Origin: PALSA-505 sp035308365
Lineage (GTDB): Bacteria; Actinomycetota; Actinomycetes; Streptosporangiales; Streptosporangiaceae
NCBI GenBank assembly: GCA_035308365.1
Contig: DATGGU010000023.1
Coordinates: forward strand, 1 to 64,000
Length of the DNA stretch: 64,000 nt
Reading direction: 5' to 3'
Position 1 is the stretch's first letter. Every line of letters starts with the position of its first letter. Shown one piece after another: positions 25,536-34,927 of this stretch. The position numbers were made by a program, and so were the translations under genes. The notes under the pieces are model-generated. The model did not search any database and was not told the origin of the DNA. It saw nothing but the letters and a program-made list of their open reading frames with translations.

Positions 25536-28500
25536 ATGAGCTGGCCGGGTGACTTCACCCACCTGCACGTGGCGTCGTCGTTCTCGATGCGGTACGGAAT
25601 GGCGAGCCCGGCGGCCCTGGCGGCGCGCGCTGCCGCCGGCGGCATGCCCGCCCTCGCGCTCACCGACCGGGACGGCCTGTACGGGGCGATCAAGCACGTC
25701 CAGGCCTGCCGTGAGGCGAACATCTCCCCGATCGCCGGCGCCGACCTGGCGCTGCGGGAGAGCCAGCACAGCGGGATGCCGCCACGGCTGGCGAACGAGA
25801 CCGCCTGCCGGGTCACGGTGCTCGCCACGGGTGATGGCCGTACGGGCTGGGCGTCGCTGTGCCGCCTGGTCAGCGCGGCGCACCGGTCGGGCGAGCGCGG
25901 CGTCCCCGCGGTGATCCCCGACCTGGTCGCCGAGCACGCGGGTGGCCTGATCGTGCTGCTCGGCCCGGCCAGCGACGTCGGACGGGCGGTCGCGGCCAGG
26001 CGGCCCGACGCCGCGGCAGCCGCCCTGGCCCGCTGGCGGGACCGGGCCGAGACCGTGATCGAGATCGTCGATCACCATGGCCCCGGCGACACCCATAACG
26101 CAGCCCGGATGCTGCGGCTTGCCAACGAGCATGGCATTCCCGCCGTGCTGACCAACGCGGTCCGCTACCTCGACCCCACCGACCAGCCGGTGGCCCAGGT
26201 GCTCGACGCGGCACGCCAGCTCACCCCGCTCGGCCGGCGTCACCTGGCCGGCCACAACGCGCGGGCCTATCTCAAGACCAGCGAGCAGATGATCCAGGTC
26301 GCGGAGCGGATCTGCGGCCCGGGCCGGTGCAGCCACGGCTACTGCGAGAACCCGGCCCACCGGCTGCTGGCCGCCACGGCGGAGCTGGCCGAGCGCTGCT
26401 ACCTCGACCAGGCCCGGGATCTGGGCATTGGCGGCTTGCACCTGCCCGAGACCGGCGGGGATGAGCTCGCCCGGCTGCGGCGGCTCTGTGCCGACGGGCT
26501 GCGCCGCCTGGAACTGACCACTCAGCCCTGGCGCCGCCGCGAGGTGACCGAACGTCTCGGCCACGAGCTCGGCATCATCGCCAGGACCGGTCTCGCCTCG
26601 TACTTCCTCACCGTGGCCGACGTGGCCGGCCTCATCAGGGCCCGCGGCATCCGCTGTGCCATCCGCGGCTCCGGGGCTGGCTGCCTGGTCAACTACCTGA
26701 TCGGCATTTCCGGCATCGACCCGCTCGGCCATGGCCTGATCATGGAGCGGTTTCTCTCGGAGAAGCGCACGAACCTGCCGGACATCGACCTGGACGTCGA
26801 GTCGGCGCGGCGGATCGAGGCCTACCACGCGATCATCGAACGCTACGGCGAGGAGCGCTGCGGCTGCGTCTCGATGATGGAGACCTACCGGGCCCGCAGT
26901 GCGATCAGGGACACCGCGGCCGCGCTCGGCCTGCCACCCCAGGAGATCGGCACGCTGGCCAAGGCGTTCGGCCACATCCGGGCGCGCGGCATCCGCGCCG
27001 CCCTGGCCGACCTGCCCGAACTGCGCGCAAGCAACCTCGCGATTCCCCAGCTGACCAGCCTGTTCCTGATGGCCGAACGGCTCGACGGGCTGCCCCGTCA
27101 CATCGCGATGCACCCGTGCGGGGTGGTCCTGTCCAGCCGGACGCTGCTGGACCGGGTGCCGATGGAGCAAAGCGCCGAGGGCCTTCCGCTGTGCCAGTTC
27201 GACATGGATGACGTGGAAACCGCCGGGATGATCAAACTGGACGTGCTCGGCGTGCGCATGCAGTCGGCGATGACCTACGCGCTCGCCGAGATCGAGCGCA
27301 CCCGGGGCGAACGGGTCGACATCGACGCGATCGGGCTCGACGACGAGCCGACGTTCGAGATGATCCGCTCCGGCCGTACGCTCGGCTGCTTCCAGATCGA
27401 ATCGCCCGGCCAGCGTGAGCTGGTGACCAGGCTGAAGCCGGGCAGCATCGGTGACCTGATCGTCGACATATCGCTGTTCCGCCCCGGGCCGGTCAACTCC
27501 GACATGATCACCCCGTACCTGGATATCAAGCACGGCAGGCGCCCGGCCTGTTACCCACATGAGGATCTGGCGAAGATACTCGGCGAGACCGGGGGAGTGG
27601 TCATTTTCCATGAGCAGGTGCTCCGGATCATTCATGAAATGACAAATTGCGGATTTCCTGCCGCCGAACGGCTCCGCCGTCAACTGTCTGACTCATCCGC
27701 CAGGCAAGAAGCGGGGGAATTGTTTCGCGCGGCCGCCCTGCGGCGCGGATATGACGACACGACCGTGCGGCGCGTGTGGGACGTGCTCGAAGCGTTCGGC
27801 GGCTTCGGTTTCTGCAAGGCGCACGCTGCCGCGTTCGCCATCCCGGCCTACCAGTCGGCCTGGCTGAAGCGGCACTACCCGGCCGCGTTCTACGCCGGGG
27901 TGCTCACCCATGACCCCGGCATGTACCCGAAGCGGGTGATCACCGGCGATGCCAGGCTGTCCGGGATCCCCGTGCTGCCCGTCGACGTGAACGCCTCGGC
28001 CGCCGGCTGGCAGGCCGAGCCCGTCGCGGACGGCGCGGAAGGGCTGCGGACCGGGCTGCGCGAGGTCAAGGGAATCAGCGACGCCGAGGTGGCGCGGATC
28101 ATCGCCGGGCGGCCCTATGCGTCGCTGCGCGACTTCTGGGAGCGGGCCAGGGTGTCCCGGCCGGTCACCGAGCATCTCGTGCTCGTCGGCGCGCTCGGCT
28201 CGCTATATCAGGGACTGCCGGCGGCGCCCACCCGGCGCGACCTGCTGGCCCGGGTCGGCGTGCTCGCCGGGAGCCCCGCCCGCCACAGCCCAGGCCCAGT
28301 ACGTTCTGCGCTCCCTTACGGTGACATTGACAGTCTCGCTGACCTGATCCCCGCTGGTGAGCTGCGGGAGCTTTCCGCCGCCGAACGGGTCGAGGCCGAA
28401 TTGGAGATCCTCGGCATCGACATCAGCAGGCACGTGATCAGCTTCTACGAGGAGATCCTCGGCCGCCTCGGCGTCGTCAGGGCACGCAGCCTGCACCGCT

Positions 28501-29012
28501 GCCGGGCGGGCCGGACCGTCCTGGTCGCCGGGGTGAAGACCTCGACGCAGACCCCGGCGGTCAGGTCCGGCCAGCGGATCATCTTCGCCACTCTGGACGA
28601 CGCCACCGGCCAGATCAACCTGACCTTCTTCGAGTCGGTGCAGCAGCGCTGCGCGGCGCGGCTGTTCGGCTCGTGGCTGCTGGTGGTGCGCGGCCGGGTG
28701 CACCGGCCACGGGGCTCACCGCCGACGGCACCGGCCGTGTCGGTCAACGCGGCCGAGTGCTGGGACCTGGCCGCCCTGGAGGAAATCCGCCTCGCCCGGG
28801 GCATGGCCGGCGTGCACGCGGCGATGACGGCCGCAGTGACGGCGCCCGCGACCGGATCGGCCGCTGCCGGCGCGATTGTCTATCCCACCGGGTTCAAGCT
28901 GTCTCCGTACGCGGAGACCGGGTCGCCCGGTGCGGCGATGAAAGACCCGCCGCGCAAGCTCTGGCACGCCAGCCCGGGCAGCCCGGGGGTCACGGCCGCT
29001 GGTCGGCGATGA
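25536..29012 (+). CDS. dnaE2: error-prone DNA polymerase DnaE2
   Basis: 1158 aa, the usual DnaE2 length (shorter than DnaE1). The PHP domain at the N-terminus starts THLHVASSFSMRYG, with several metal ligands altered as is typical of DnaE2. The polymerase motif PDIDLD carries Asp416, Asp418 and Asp420. GGFGFCKAHAAAFA, the tandem HhH region and a C-terminal OB domain (VLVAGVKTSTQTP...IIFATLDD) follow. DnaE2 works with ImuA'/ImuB in damage-induced mutagenesis. Neither partner gene is next to it here. The last 23 bases overlap the convergent DUF1003 gene. Confidence 0.95.
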   Translation: MSWPGDFTHLHVASSFSMRYGMASPAALAARAAAGGMPALALTDRDGLYGAIKHVQACREANISPIAGADLALRESQHSGMPPRLANETACRVTVLATGDGRTGWASLCRLVSAAHRSGERGVPAVIPDLVAEHAGGLIVLLGPASDVGRAVAARRPDAAAAALARWRDRAETVIEIVDHHGPGDTHNAARMLRLANEHGIPAVLTNAVRYLDPTDQPVAQVLDAARQLTPLGRRHLAGHNARAYLKTSEQMIQVAERICGPGRCSHGYCENPAHRLLAATAELAERCYLDQARDLGIGGLHLPETGGDELARLRRLCADGLRRLELTTQPWRRREVTERLGHELGIIARTGLASYFLTVADVAGLIRARGIRCAIRGSGAGCLVNYLIGISGIDPLGHGLIMERFLSEKRTNLPDIDLDVESARRIEAYHAIIERYGEERCGCVSMMETYRARSAIRDTAAALGLPPQEIGTLAKAFGHIRARGIRAALADLPELRASNLAIPQLTSLFLMAERLDGLPRHIAMHPCGVVLSSRTLLDRVPMEQSAEGLPLCQFDMDDVETAGMIKLDVLGVRMQSAMTYALAEIERTRGERVDIDAIGLDDEPTFEMIRSGRTLGCFQIESPGQRELVTRLKPGSIGDLIVDISLFRPGPVNSDMITPYLDIKHGRRPACYPHEDLAKILGETGGVVIFHEQVLRIIHEMTNCGFPAAERLRRQLSDSSARQEAGELFRAAALRRGYDDTTVRRVWDVLEAFGGFGFCKAHAAAFAIPAYQSAWLKRHYPAAFYAGVLTHDPGMYPKRVITGDARLSGIPVLPVDVNASAAGWQAEPVADGAEGLRTGLREVKGISDAEVARIIAGRPYASLRDFWERARVSRPVTEHLVLVGALGSLYQGLPAAPTRRDLLARVGVLAGSPARHSPGPVRSALPYGDIDSLADLIPAGELRELSAAERVEAELEILGIDISRHVISFYEEILGRLGVVRARSLHRCRAGRTVLVAGVKTSTQTPAVRSGQRIIFATLDDATGQINLTFFESVQQRCAARLFGSWLLVVRGRVHRPRGSPPTAPAVSVNAAECWDLAALEEIRLARGMAGVHAAMTAAVTAPATGSAAAGAIVYPTGFKLSPYAETGSPGAAMKDPPRKLWHASPGSPGVTAAGRR

Positions 29013-29484
29013 GCTTCTCCAGCCGGCTGAGGCGTTCGTCAAGGTCGGTGACGGTCACCACATCGGTGAGGGCCAGCCGGACGGCGGCGAGTTCCCTGGC
29101 CAGGAACTCGGTGTCGGCCTGGGTCCGGGCCGCCACCTCCCGGTCCCGCTCGATGTTGGCCCGGTCCCGGTCGTCCTGCCGGTTCTGGGCCAGCAGGATG
29201 AGCGGCGCCGCATAGGCCGCCTGGGTGGAAAAGGCCAGGTTGAGCAGGATGAACGGATAGGGGTCCCAGTGCCGGACGGCCGCCACGGTGTTGAGGATGA
29301 TCCACCCGATGACGAAGATCGTCTGCCCGGCCAGGAAGCGGCCGGTGCCGAGGAAACGGGCGATGCCCTCCGACATCCGGCCGAAGGCGTCGGGGTCATA
29401 CCGTGTCCTCACCCGCGGCGCCGCGCCGCGCGGAACGGACAGATTCGCCCGGTCGCCCATGCTGCGCAGGGAAGTCAGTCTCAT
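28990..29484 (-). CDS. DUF1003 membrane protein
   Basis: A 164-aa protein with the DUF1003 signature: RFLGTGRFLAGQTIFVIGWIILN, WDPYPFILLNLAFSTQAAYAAPLILLAQNRQDDRDR, then a C-terminal coiled coil. It has two membrane segments. Its start overlaps the stop of the MgtE-N gene by four bases (ATGA). The MgtE-N/DUF1003 pairing is common in actinomycetes and suggests a joint role in divalent cation handling, but the function has not been shown. Confidence 0.88.
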   Translation of the reverse strand: MRLTSLRSMGDRANLSVPRGAAPRVRTRYDPDAFGRMSEGIARFLGTGRFLAGQTIFVIGWIILNTVAAVRHWDPYPFILLNLAFSTQAAYAAPLILLAQNRQDDRDRANIERDREVAARTQADTEFLARELAAVRLALTDVVTVTDLDERLSRLEKLIADQRP

Positions 29485-30680
29485 CTGCGCCGCCTCCTTC
29501 CTCGCCAGCCGGCCGGCAGGAGCCGGTCCAGCACGTCATCGACGGTGACCGCGCCGAGCAGCCGCTCGTCCTCGTCACAGACCGGCACGCCGATGAGGTC
29601 GTAGGCGGCCAGGCGGGCCGCGAGCTCTCGGTCGGACAGCTCGGGCCGGACGAAGCCGCTCGCCTCGATGCAGTCGCCGATCCTGGTGTTGGGCGGCTGG
29701 CGCAGCAGCAACTGGAACCCGACGGTGCCGAGGAAACGCCCGGTCGGCGTTATCGTCGGCGGCTCACAGACGTAGACCTGCGCGGCGGCGACCGCCGGCA
29801 TCTGCGGCTGCCGGATGTAGGCCAGCACCTCGGCCACGGCCGCGTCCGGCGGGAAGATCAGCGGCCGGGAGGTCATCAGCCCGCCTGCCGTCGCCCCGTC
29901 GTAGCGCAGCAGGCGGCGCAGGTTCACCGCCTCGCCGGGCTCCATCCTGCCCAGGAGCTGCTCCCGCTGAGCGGTGGGCATCTCGGCGAGCAGGTCCACG
30001 GCGTCGTCTGGTTCCATTTCCTCCACGATGTCGGCGATGCGCTCGACGTCCAGCCCGGCCAGGAACCGGATCTGGTCCTGCTCGGGCATTTCCTCGAGCA
30101 CGTCGGCCAGTTCCTCGTCGCCGAGCGCCTCGGCGACCTGGTGCCGCCGGGTCGGTGTCATTTCCTCGACCGCACTGGCCAGATCGGTCGGGTGCATCTC
30201 CCGCAGCTCGACGATCTGCTCCGCCAGGGCACCGGCCTCGAACAGTTCCGGGTGCTTGTCCCAGGGCTCGATCGCCGTGGATCGCCGCAGCCCGCGGCCG
30301 TGGCTGACAGCCAGCGCCGAAACATCCCAGCTGCCCTGGCGCTGGGACTCGGCGATGCCGACATCCATCACCATCCCGGTCCCGGCGGGCTTTCCGTAGA
30401 GCTCCGACGCCAGCATCTCCCCGGTCCGCCGGGTGAACCGTCTCAGGTCGACGGTGCCGCCGCGCAGGTGTGCACCGTCGATGGAGATCTCAGTGACCAG
30501 GCCCAGGTTGACGAAGATCTGGCGCCGCTGCACGGATACGAGCAACCCGATGGCACGAGGTGGCTCACCACCGGCGGCCGGCAGGATCACCACGTCCCGG
30601 ATCCGGCCGATCGGCAGCCCCTCGCTGTCCAGCAGCGGCCGGCCGGCCAGCCGGGAGGTGAACACCTCCTTGGCGGTCAT
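29481..30680 (-). CDS. PRC-barrel/MgtE-N/CBS protein (magnesium-sensor-like)
   Basis: A 399-aa soluble protein from ATG 30680 after AGGAGGTGGTG. Domain order: PRC-barrel-like N-terminus (RLAGRPLLDSEGLPIGRIRDVVI), an MgtE_N superhelix (about 150-250, with LREMHPTDLASAVEEM, PEQDQIRFLAGLD, EPDDAVDLLAEMP), then a CBS pair (GLMTSRPLIFPPDAAVAEVL... and GVPVCDEDERLLGAVTVDDVLDRLLP). This is the cytosolic gate of MgtE transporters without the membrane pore. It probably regulates a separate channel, perhaps the adjacent DUF1003 protein. Confidence 0.85.
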   Translation of the reverse strand: MTAKEVFTSRLAGRPLLDSEGLPIGRIRDVVILPAAGGEPPRAIGLLVSVQRRQIFVNLGLVTEISIDGAHLRGGTVDLRRFTRRTGEMLASELYGKPAGTGMVMDVGIAESQRQGSWDVSALAVSHGRGLRRSTAIEPWDKHPELFEAGALAEQIVELREMHPTDLASAVEEMTPTRRHQVAEALGDEELADVLEEMPEQDQIRFLAGLDVERIADIVEEMEPDDAVDLLAEMPTAQREQLLGRMEPGEAVNLRRLLRYDGATAGGLMTSRPLIFPPDAAVAEVLAYIRQPQMPAVAAAQVYVCEPPTITPTGRFLGTVGFQLLLRQPPNTRIGDCIEASGFVRPELSDRELAARLAAYDLIGVPVCDEDERLLGAVTVDDVLDRLLPAGWRGRRRRR

Positions 30681-30832
30681 GATCACCACCTCCTTTGCCC
30701 AGGACGGTTCCCGCGTATGTCTGCTACCACGCCTGTTACCACTAACACCGCGTGGCGATGACAACCCGTCTCGCGCGTCCCGCGTCAAACGTGGGTGTGC
30801 GGGCCCTTGCACGGGGCGCGGGAAGGGAACAG

Positions 30833-32104
30833 ATGATCAGCGGACGGGTTATCCGGACAATAGCGCCGGCGGTCGCGGGCGGTTTGATGATATTCGCCGC
30901 CGTTGCTGCACCGGCTGGGGCGGCGACCGGGCTGCACCGGACGGCAGCACAGCTCGCCGGAGCCGGGGCGCGCCCGGCCGGGTGTGCCGCGCCGGCCAGG
31001 CCGGGGATCGCGCATTGTTACCTGGCCACCGAGCCGGCCCCGGCCGCTGCGGTGCACGTGCTCGAGACGGGCTGCACGGTCAAGGAGCAGGACGGGTACT
31101 CGCCGTGCAACATCCAGCATGCCTACAAGCTCCCCTCCCTGTCGGGCAAGCGGGGCAAGGGCCAGACCGTGGCCGTGATCGACGCCTATAACGACCCGAA
31201 CGCCCAGTCTGACCTGGCCACCTACCGGTCCGCCTGGGGACTGCCGGTCTGCTCGGCCGGCAACGGCTGCTTCAAGAAGGTGAACCAGAACGGGGACGAA
31301 GGCAATTACCCGCCCGGCAACATGGGCTGGGGCCTGGAGATCTCCGGGGACCTCGACATGGTGTCGGCCATCTGCCCGCGGTGCCACATCCTGCTGGTGG
31401 AGGCCACCAGCAACACGTTCACCGACCTGTTCGCCGCCGAACAGGAGGCGGTGCGGCTCGGTGCGCACGTGGCGAGCCTGAGCTGGGGATCGGGCGAGTT
31501 CAGCGGGGAGAAAGCCTACGACTCCAAGCTGGACAGGGCTCATGTCGAGGTCACGGCAAGCTCGGGGGACGGTGCCTACCAGGGCGGGGTGCAGTATCCC
31601 TCGGCGTCGCCGTACGTGACTTCGGCCGGCGGGACCGAGCTCACCCCGGCGGCCAGCAAGCGGGGCTGGATCGAGAAGACCTGGGTGACCGCGGGCAGCA
31701 ACCCGCCGGTCCAGGGGTCGGGCAGCGGCTGCTCGGCCTATGAATCCAAGCCGAAATGGCAAAAGGACCACGGCTGCACCAAGCGCACCACCGCGGACGT
31801 GAGCGCGGTGGCGGCCAATGTGCTCGGCTACGACAGTTACCAGAGCGGTGGCGGTGGCTGGTATTTCTTCTTCGGCACCAGCCTGTCCGCGCCGATCGCC
31901 GCGGCCGTCTATGGACTGGCCGGGAACGCCGCGGCGCAGACCGTGGCCGGGGCGGTGCTGCCCTATTCGCGCCGGACGCACTTCTATGACATCACCCGGG
32001 GCCTGGCCACCGGGACCTGTTCGCACCGCTACCTGTGCAAGGCGGTCAGGGGATACGACGGCCCCACCGGGCTTGGCACCCCCTTCGGCGCCGGCGGCTT
32101 CTAG
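30833..32104 (+). CDS. secreted sedolisin-like (S53/S8) serine peptidase
   Basis: A 423-aa preproprotein. ATG at 30833 opens a signal peptide (VIRTIAPAVAGGLMIFAAVAAPAGAA). The catalytic domain shows TVAVIDAYNDPNAQSDL, the sedolisin Glu169 and Asp173 in LEISGD, oxyanion Asp246 in SSGDGAY and nucleophile Ser350 in FGTSLSAP. Sedolisins are acid-active secreted endopeptidases. The propeptide is very short (about 60-70 aa), so activation may differ from classic kumamolisins. The stop codon lies inside a 16-bp-stem hairpin. Confidence 0.82.
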   Translation: MISGRVIRTIAPAVAGGLMIFAAVAAPAGAATGLHRTAAQLAGAGARPAGCAAPARPGIAHCYLATEPAPAAAVHVLETGCTVKEQDGYSPCNIQHAYKLPSLSGKRGKGQTVAVIDAYNDPNAQSDLATYRSAWGLPVCSAGNGCFKKVNQNGDEGNYPPGNMGWGLEISGDLDMVSAICPRCHILLVEATSNTFTDLFAAEQEAVRLGAHVASLSWGSGEFSGEKAYDSKLDRAHVEVTASSGDGAYQGGVQYPSASPYVTSAGGTELTPAASKRGWIEKTWVTAGSNPPVQGSGSGCSAYESKPKWQKDHGCTKRTTADVSAVAANVLGYDSYQSGGGGWYFFFGTSLSAPIAAAVYGLAGNAAAQTVAGAVLPYSRRTHFYDITRGLATGTCSHRYLCKAVRGYDGPTGLGTPFGAGGF

Positions 32105-32119
32105 CCGGCGCCGAAGGGG
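32080..32119. terminator. perfect 16-bp hairpin between convergent genes
   Basis: 32080-32095 and 32104-32119 are exactly complementary around an 8-base loop that contains the peptidase stop codon. There is no U tract. The position between the peptidase (ends 32104) and the minus-strand epimerase (ends 32132) suits a bidirectional terminator. Confidence 0.75.
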
Positions 32120-32131
32120 AATGCCGGGTTC

Positions 32132-33298
32132 TTACTGGTGGGTGGCGTCGCTCGACGTCTTCCGCCAGTTGACCGTCGGGCGCATGGCCTCGAGCCGCAC
32201 CCGGTGCACGTACCGCTTGGTGATCCCGAACAGCGACTCGATGAGCGTGTCGGAGAGCAGGTGCGGCACCAGGCCGAGCTCGGGCAGCCCGGTGTGCGTG
32301 ACCTTGTAGTAGTGCTCCTCGAGCTCGACCCGGGGGTTGTCCAGGTGCTCGATCTGGACGTCGTCCGGGCTGCACTTGGCCACGGTCTGGGCGATTTCCT
32401 CGACCGACATCCACTCGGTGATCTGGTTGAACACGCGGAACTCGCCGCGCTCGGCCGGGTTCTCGCAGGCGAGCTCGATGCAGCGGACGGTGTCCCTGAT
32501 GTCGAGCATGCCGCGGGTCTGGCCACCCTTGCCGTACACGGTGAGCGGCTGGCCCAGCACCGCCTGGATGACGAACCGGTTCAGCACCGTGCCGAACACC
32601 GCGTCGTAGTCGAACCGGGTGGCCAGCCTGTCGTCCCTGGCGGTCTCATCCGTCTGCTGGCCGTAGACGACACCCTGGTTGAGGTCGGTGGCGCGCAGAC
32701 CCCAGATCCGGCAGGCGAACTCGATGTTGTGGCTGTCGTGCACCTTGGACAGGTGGTAGAAGGAGCCGGGACGCTTGGGGAACAGAACCCTGTCCCTGCG
32801 GCCCTTGTGCTCGATCTCGATCCAGCCTTCCTCGATGTCGATGTTGGGTGTGCCGTACTCACCCATCGTGCCGAGCTTGACCAGGTGGATGTCGGGGTTG
32901 ATGTCGGCGATCGCGTACAGCACGTTGAGGTTGCCGACCACGTTGTTGGTCTGGGTGTAGACCGCGTGCTTGCGGTCGATCATCGAGTACGGCGCGGCCC
33001 GCTGCTCGCCGAAGTGCACGATCGCGTCCGGCTGGTACTCGCCCAGCGTCTTGTAGACGAACTCGGCGTCGCACAGATCTCCGATGTACATCGAGATGGA
33101 CTTCCCGCTGACCTCACGCCAGGCGGCGATCCGGGTCTGCAGTGGCTCGATCGGGACGAGACTCTCGGCGCCGAGCTCGTAGTCGTACTGCCTGCGGGCG
33201 AAGTTGTCCGCGACGGCCACGTCGTGACCGGCCTCGGAGAGATGCAGCGCTGTGGGCCACCCGAGGTAGCCATCGCCGCCCAGCACCAGGATCTTCAT
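32132..33298 (-). CDS. SQD1-like NAD-dependent epimerase (UDP-sulfoquinovose synthase family)
   Basis: A 388-aa extended SDR enzyme. It has the NAD motif GGDGYLG (7-13), the long SQD1-type insert after VADNFARR, HFGEQRAAPYSMIDR, the Thr in TMGEYG, and the YHLSK active-site Tyr/Lys. It resembles UDP-sulfoquinovose synthases (SQD1, Agl3), which build sulfonated glucose from UDP-glucose and sulfite. Neighbouring GtrA, GT2 and epimerase genes point to surface glycolipid or glycan synthesis. The exact product is an inference. Confidence 0.8.
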   Translation of the reverse strand: MKILVLGGDGYLGWPTALHLSEAGHDVAVADNFARRQYDYELGAESLVPIEPLQTRIAAWREVSGKSISMYIGDLCDAEFVYKTLGEYQPDAIVHFGEQRAAPYSMIDRKHAVYTQTNNVVGNLNVLYAIADINPDIHLVKLGTMGEYGTPNIDIEEGWIEIEHKGRRDRVLFPKRPGSFYHLSKVHDSHNIEFACRIWGLRATDLNQGVVYGQQTDETARDDRLATRFDYDAVFGTVLNRFVIQAVLGQPLTVYGKGGQTRGMLDIRDTVRCIELACENPAERGEFRVFNQITEWMSVEEIAQTVAKCSPDDVQIEHLDNPRVELEEHYYKVTHTGLPELGLVPHLLSDTLIESLFGITKRYVHRVRLEAMRPTVNWRKTSSDATHQ

Positions 33299-33488
33299 TC
33301 GTTCAGCTCCTACCTGTCCTGTCGCTTCTGTTGTCTCGTCGTCTAGGCTCTACGGCTGCGAGCCTCCGCCTGGCAAGGTAGCCTGCTGAAGTCGCAACAT
33401 AGCGGATGCCGCGGTCCAGCGTTCGGCGGTGCCCGTACTTTTCAGTTGCCGCGTCAGTCACGGCCACAACCCAACACCAAGGACACCC

Positions 33489-34112
33489 ATGGCATCGGCA
33501 CTCTCCCGGCTCAAAGCGGCTTCGCTGCGTCACCTTCCCGCGCCCATGCGCCGCAGGCTTGAAGGAGAAACAGGCAAGCGCTTCATCCGGTTTGTTGCCG
33601 TGGCCGTGGCCGCGGTCATCGCCAGCCAGGTTGCGCTGGTCATCTTCCTGGATGCCGCGCACATGACGGCGGGCATCTCCGGCGGGCTGTCCGCCGTGGC
33701 GGGCGCCGTGGTGAGCTACGTGCTGAGCCGCTGGGCCTGGGAGCGCAAGGGCAGGCCGCATGTGCTCAAGGAGACCCTGCCGTTCTGGATCGTCTCGGTG
33801 ACCGCGTGGATCGTGCTCGGCCTGGCGACCAAGCTCGGTGTCCACCTGGCGGGCTCGCTGCCCCGCCATGGCCTGAAGTGGCACCTGGTGGTGAACGGCA
33901 CCTACCTCGGCGCGAACGTCCTGACGTTCCTGGCCAGGTTTGTGATCTTCCACTACGTCCTCTTCGCCGACCGGGGCTCAACCGGCGGTGGAGCGGGCGC
34001 GGGCACGGTGCCAGGCTCGGCGCCGGAAGCACTGTCCGAGACCCTTGACCCGGCTGCGGATGACGGTACCTCAGCGGCGGTCACCGTGCGGCGGGCGCCC
34101 TCCACCGGCTGA
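33489..34112 (+). CDS. GtrA-like membrane protein
   Basis: A 207-aa protein with four membrane segments (FVAVAVAAVIASQVALVIFL, ISGGLSAVAGAVVSYVLSRWAWE, LPFWIVSVTAWIVLGLAT, VNGTYLGANVLTFLARFVIFHYVLF). GtrA-like proteins are thought to flip or position polyprenyl-linked sugars. ATG at 33489 follows AAGGA. The low-complexity C-terminal tail lies on the opposite strand of the GT2 gene end: 160 bases code on both strands. Confidence 0.8.
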   Translation: MASALSRLKAASLRHLPAPMRRRLEGETGKRFIRFVAVAVAAVIASQVALVIFLDAAHMTAGISGGLSAVAGAVVSYVLSRWAWERKGRPHVLKETLPFWIVSVTAWIVLGLATKLGVHLAGSLPRHGLKWHLVVNGTYLGANVLTFLARFVIFHYVLFADRGSTGGGAGAGTVPGSAPEALSETLDPAADDGTSAAVTVRRAPSTG

Positions 34113-34927
34113 CCGCCGCGCTGCACCCGCCCGGCGACGCGCTCGCGCCACCAGGTGCGGGCGATGACGCCGGCGAAGTGCAGCCCGTAGATGGCGTTGT
34201 GGCCCTTCTTGCTCTCGCCCACCTTCCGCTTGTGGATGGTGGCTGGTCGCTCCAGTACCCGGAAACCGCGAGACATCACGCCGATGAGCAGTTCGGCGGC
34301 CTGGTACTGCGGCTGGTCGAGCCGGACCGCGCCGGTCACCTCCGCCCGCATCGCGCGCAGGCCGAACGTGGTGTCGCTGATCCGCTGGCCGGTCAGCAGG
34401 CTGATCGTGAGCGCGAAGACGCGCACCCCGAGACGGCGGATCGGGTCCTTGGTCTCCTCGCTGCCCAGCCGCCTCGACCCGGTCACGAAGTCGGCCTCAC
34501 CCGCCAGGACCGGGCTCAGCAGGATGTCGATCTCGGCCGGGTTGTACTGGCCGTCCGCGTCGGTGGTCACGATGTACTGCGCGCCACCCTCGCGGGCGAT
34601 CCGGTAGCCGAGCCGCAGCGCGGCGCCCTGGCCCCGGTTGACGGGCACGTCGCAGACGATCGCGCCGTGGTCATGGGCCTCGGCCACGGTGCCGTCCACG
34701 CACCCGTCCGCGACCACGATCGTCGCGGTGGGCAGCCCGCAGACCACGTTGGGCAGGGCCGCGATGACCGGCCCGATCGCGCCTTCCTCGTTGTAGGCGG
34801 CGATCACGAGGGCAACGGGCGGCAGCGAGCGCACCCGGTCGCCGTATTCGGTGTGCAGGGCGCCCAGCGCCGCGTTGTCGATCGCCAGATCGTCGCGGTT
34901 GGGCCGGCTCTTGCGATTGCCGCTCAC
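33953..34927 (-). CDS. family 2 glycosyltransferase, polyprenyl-phosphate sugar synthase type
   Basis: A 324-aa GT-A enzyme: VALVIAAYNEEGAIGPVI, nucleotide-binding VVADGCVDGT, the metal motif TTDADGQYNP, GSRRLGSEE and a KRKVGESKKG region. There are no C-terminal membrane helices, as in Dpm1-like enzymes that transfer a sugar to polyprenyl phosphate. Together with the antisense-neighbour GtrA it forms the usual sugar-loading and flipping pair. It overlaps the downstream-facing epimerase start by four bases. The last 50 residues are low-complexity and antisense to GtrA. Confidence 0.85.
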   Translation of the reverse strand: MSGNRKSRPNRDDLAIDNAALGALHTEYGDRVRSLPPVALVIAAYNEEGAIGPVIAALPNVVCGLPTATIVVADGCVDGTVAEAHDHGAIVCDVPVNRGQGAALRLGYRIAREGGAQYIVTTDADGQYNPAEIDILLSPVLAGEADFVTGSRRLGSEETKDPIRRLGVRVFALTISLLTGQRISDTTFGLRAMRAEVTGAVRLDQPQYQAAELLIGVMSRGFRVLERPATIHKRKVGESKKGHNAIYGLHFAGVIARTWWRERVAGRVQRGGQPVEGARRTVTAAEVPSSAAGSRVSDSASGAEPGTVPAPAPPPVEPRSAKRT

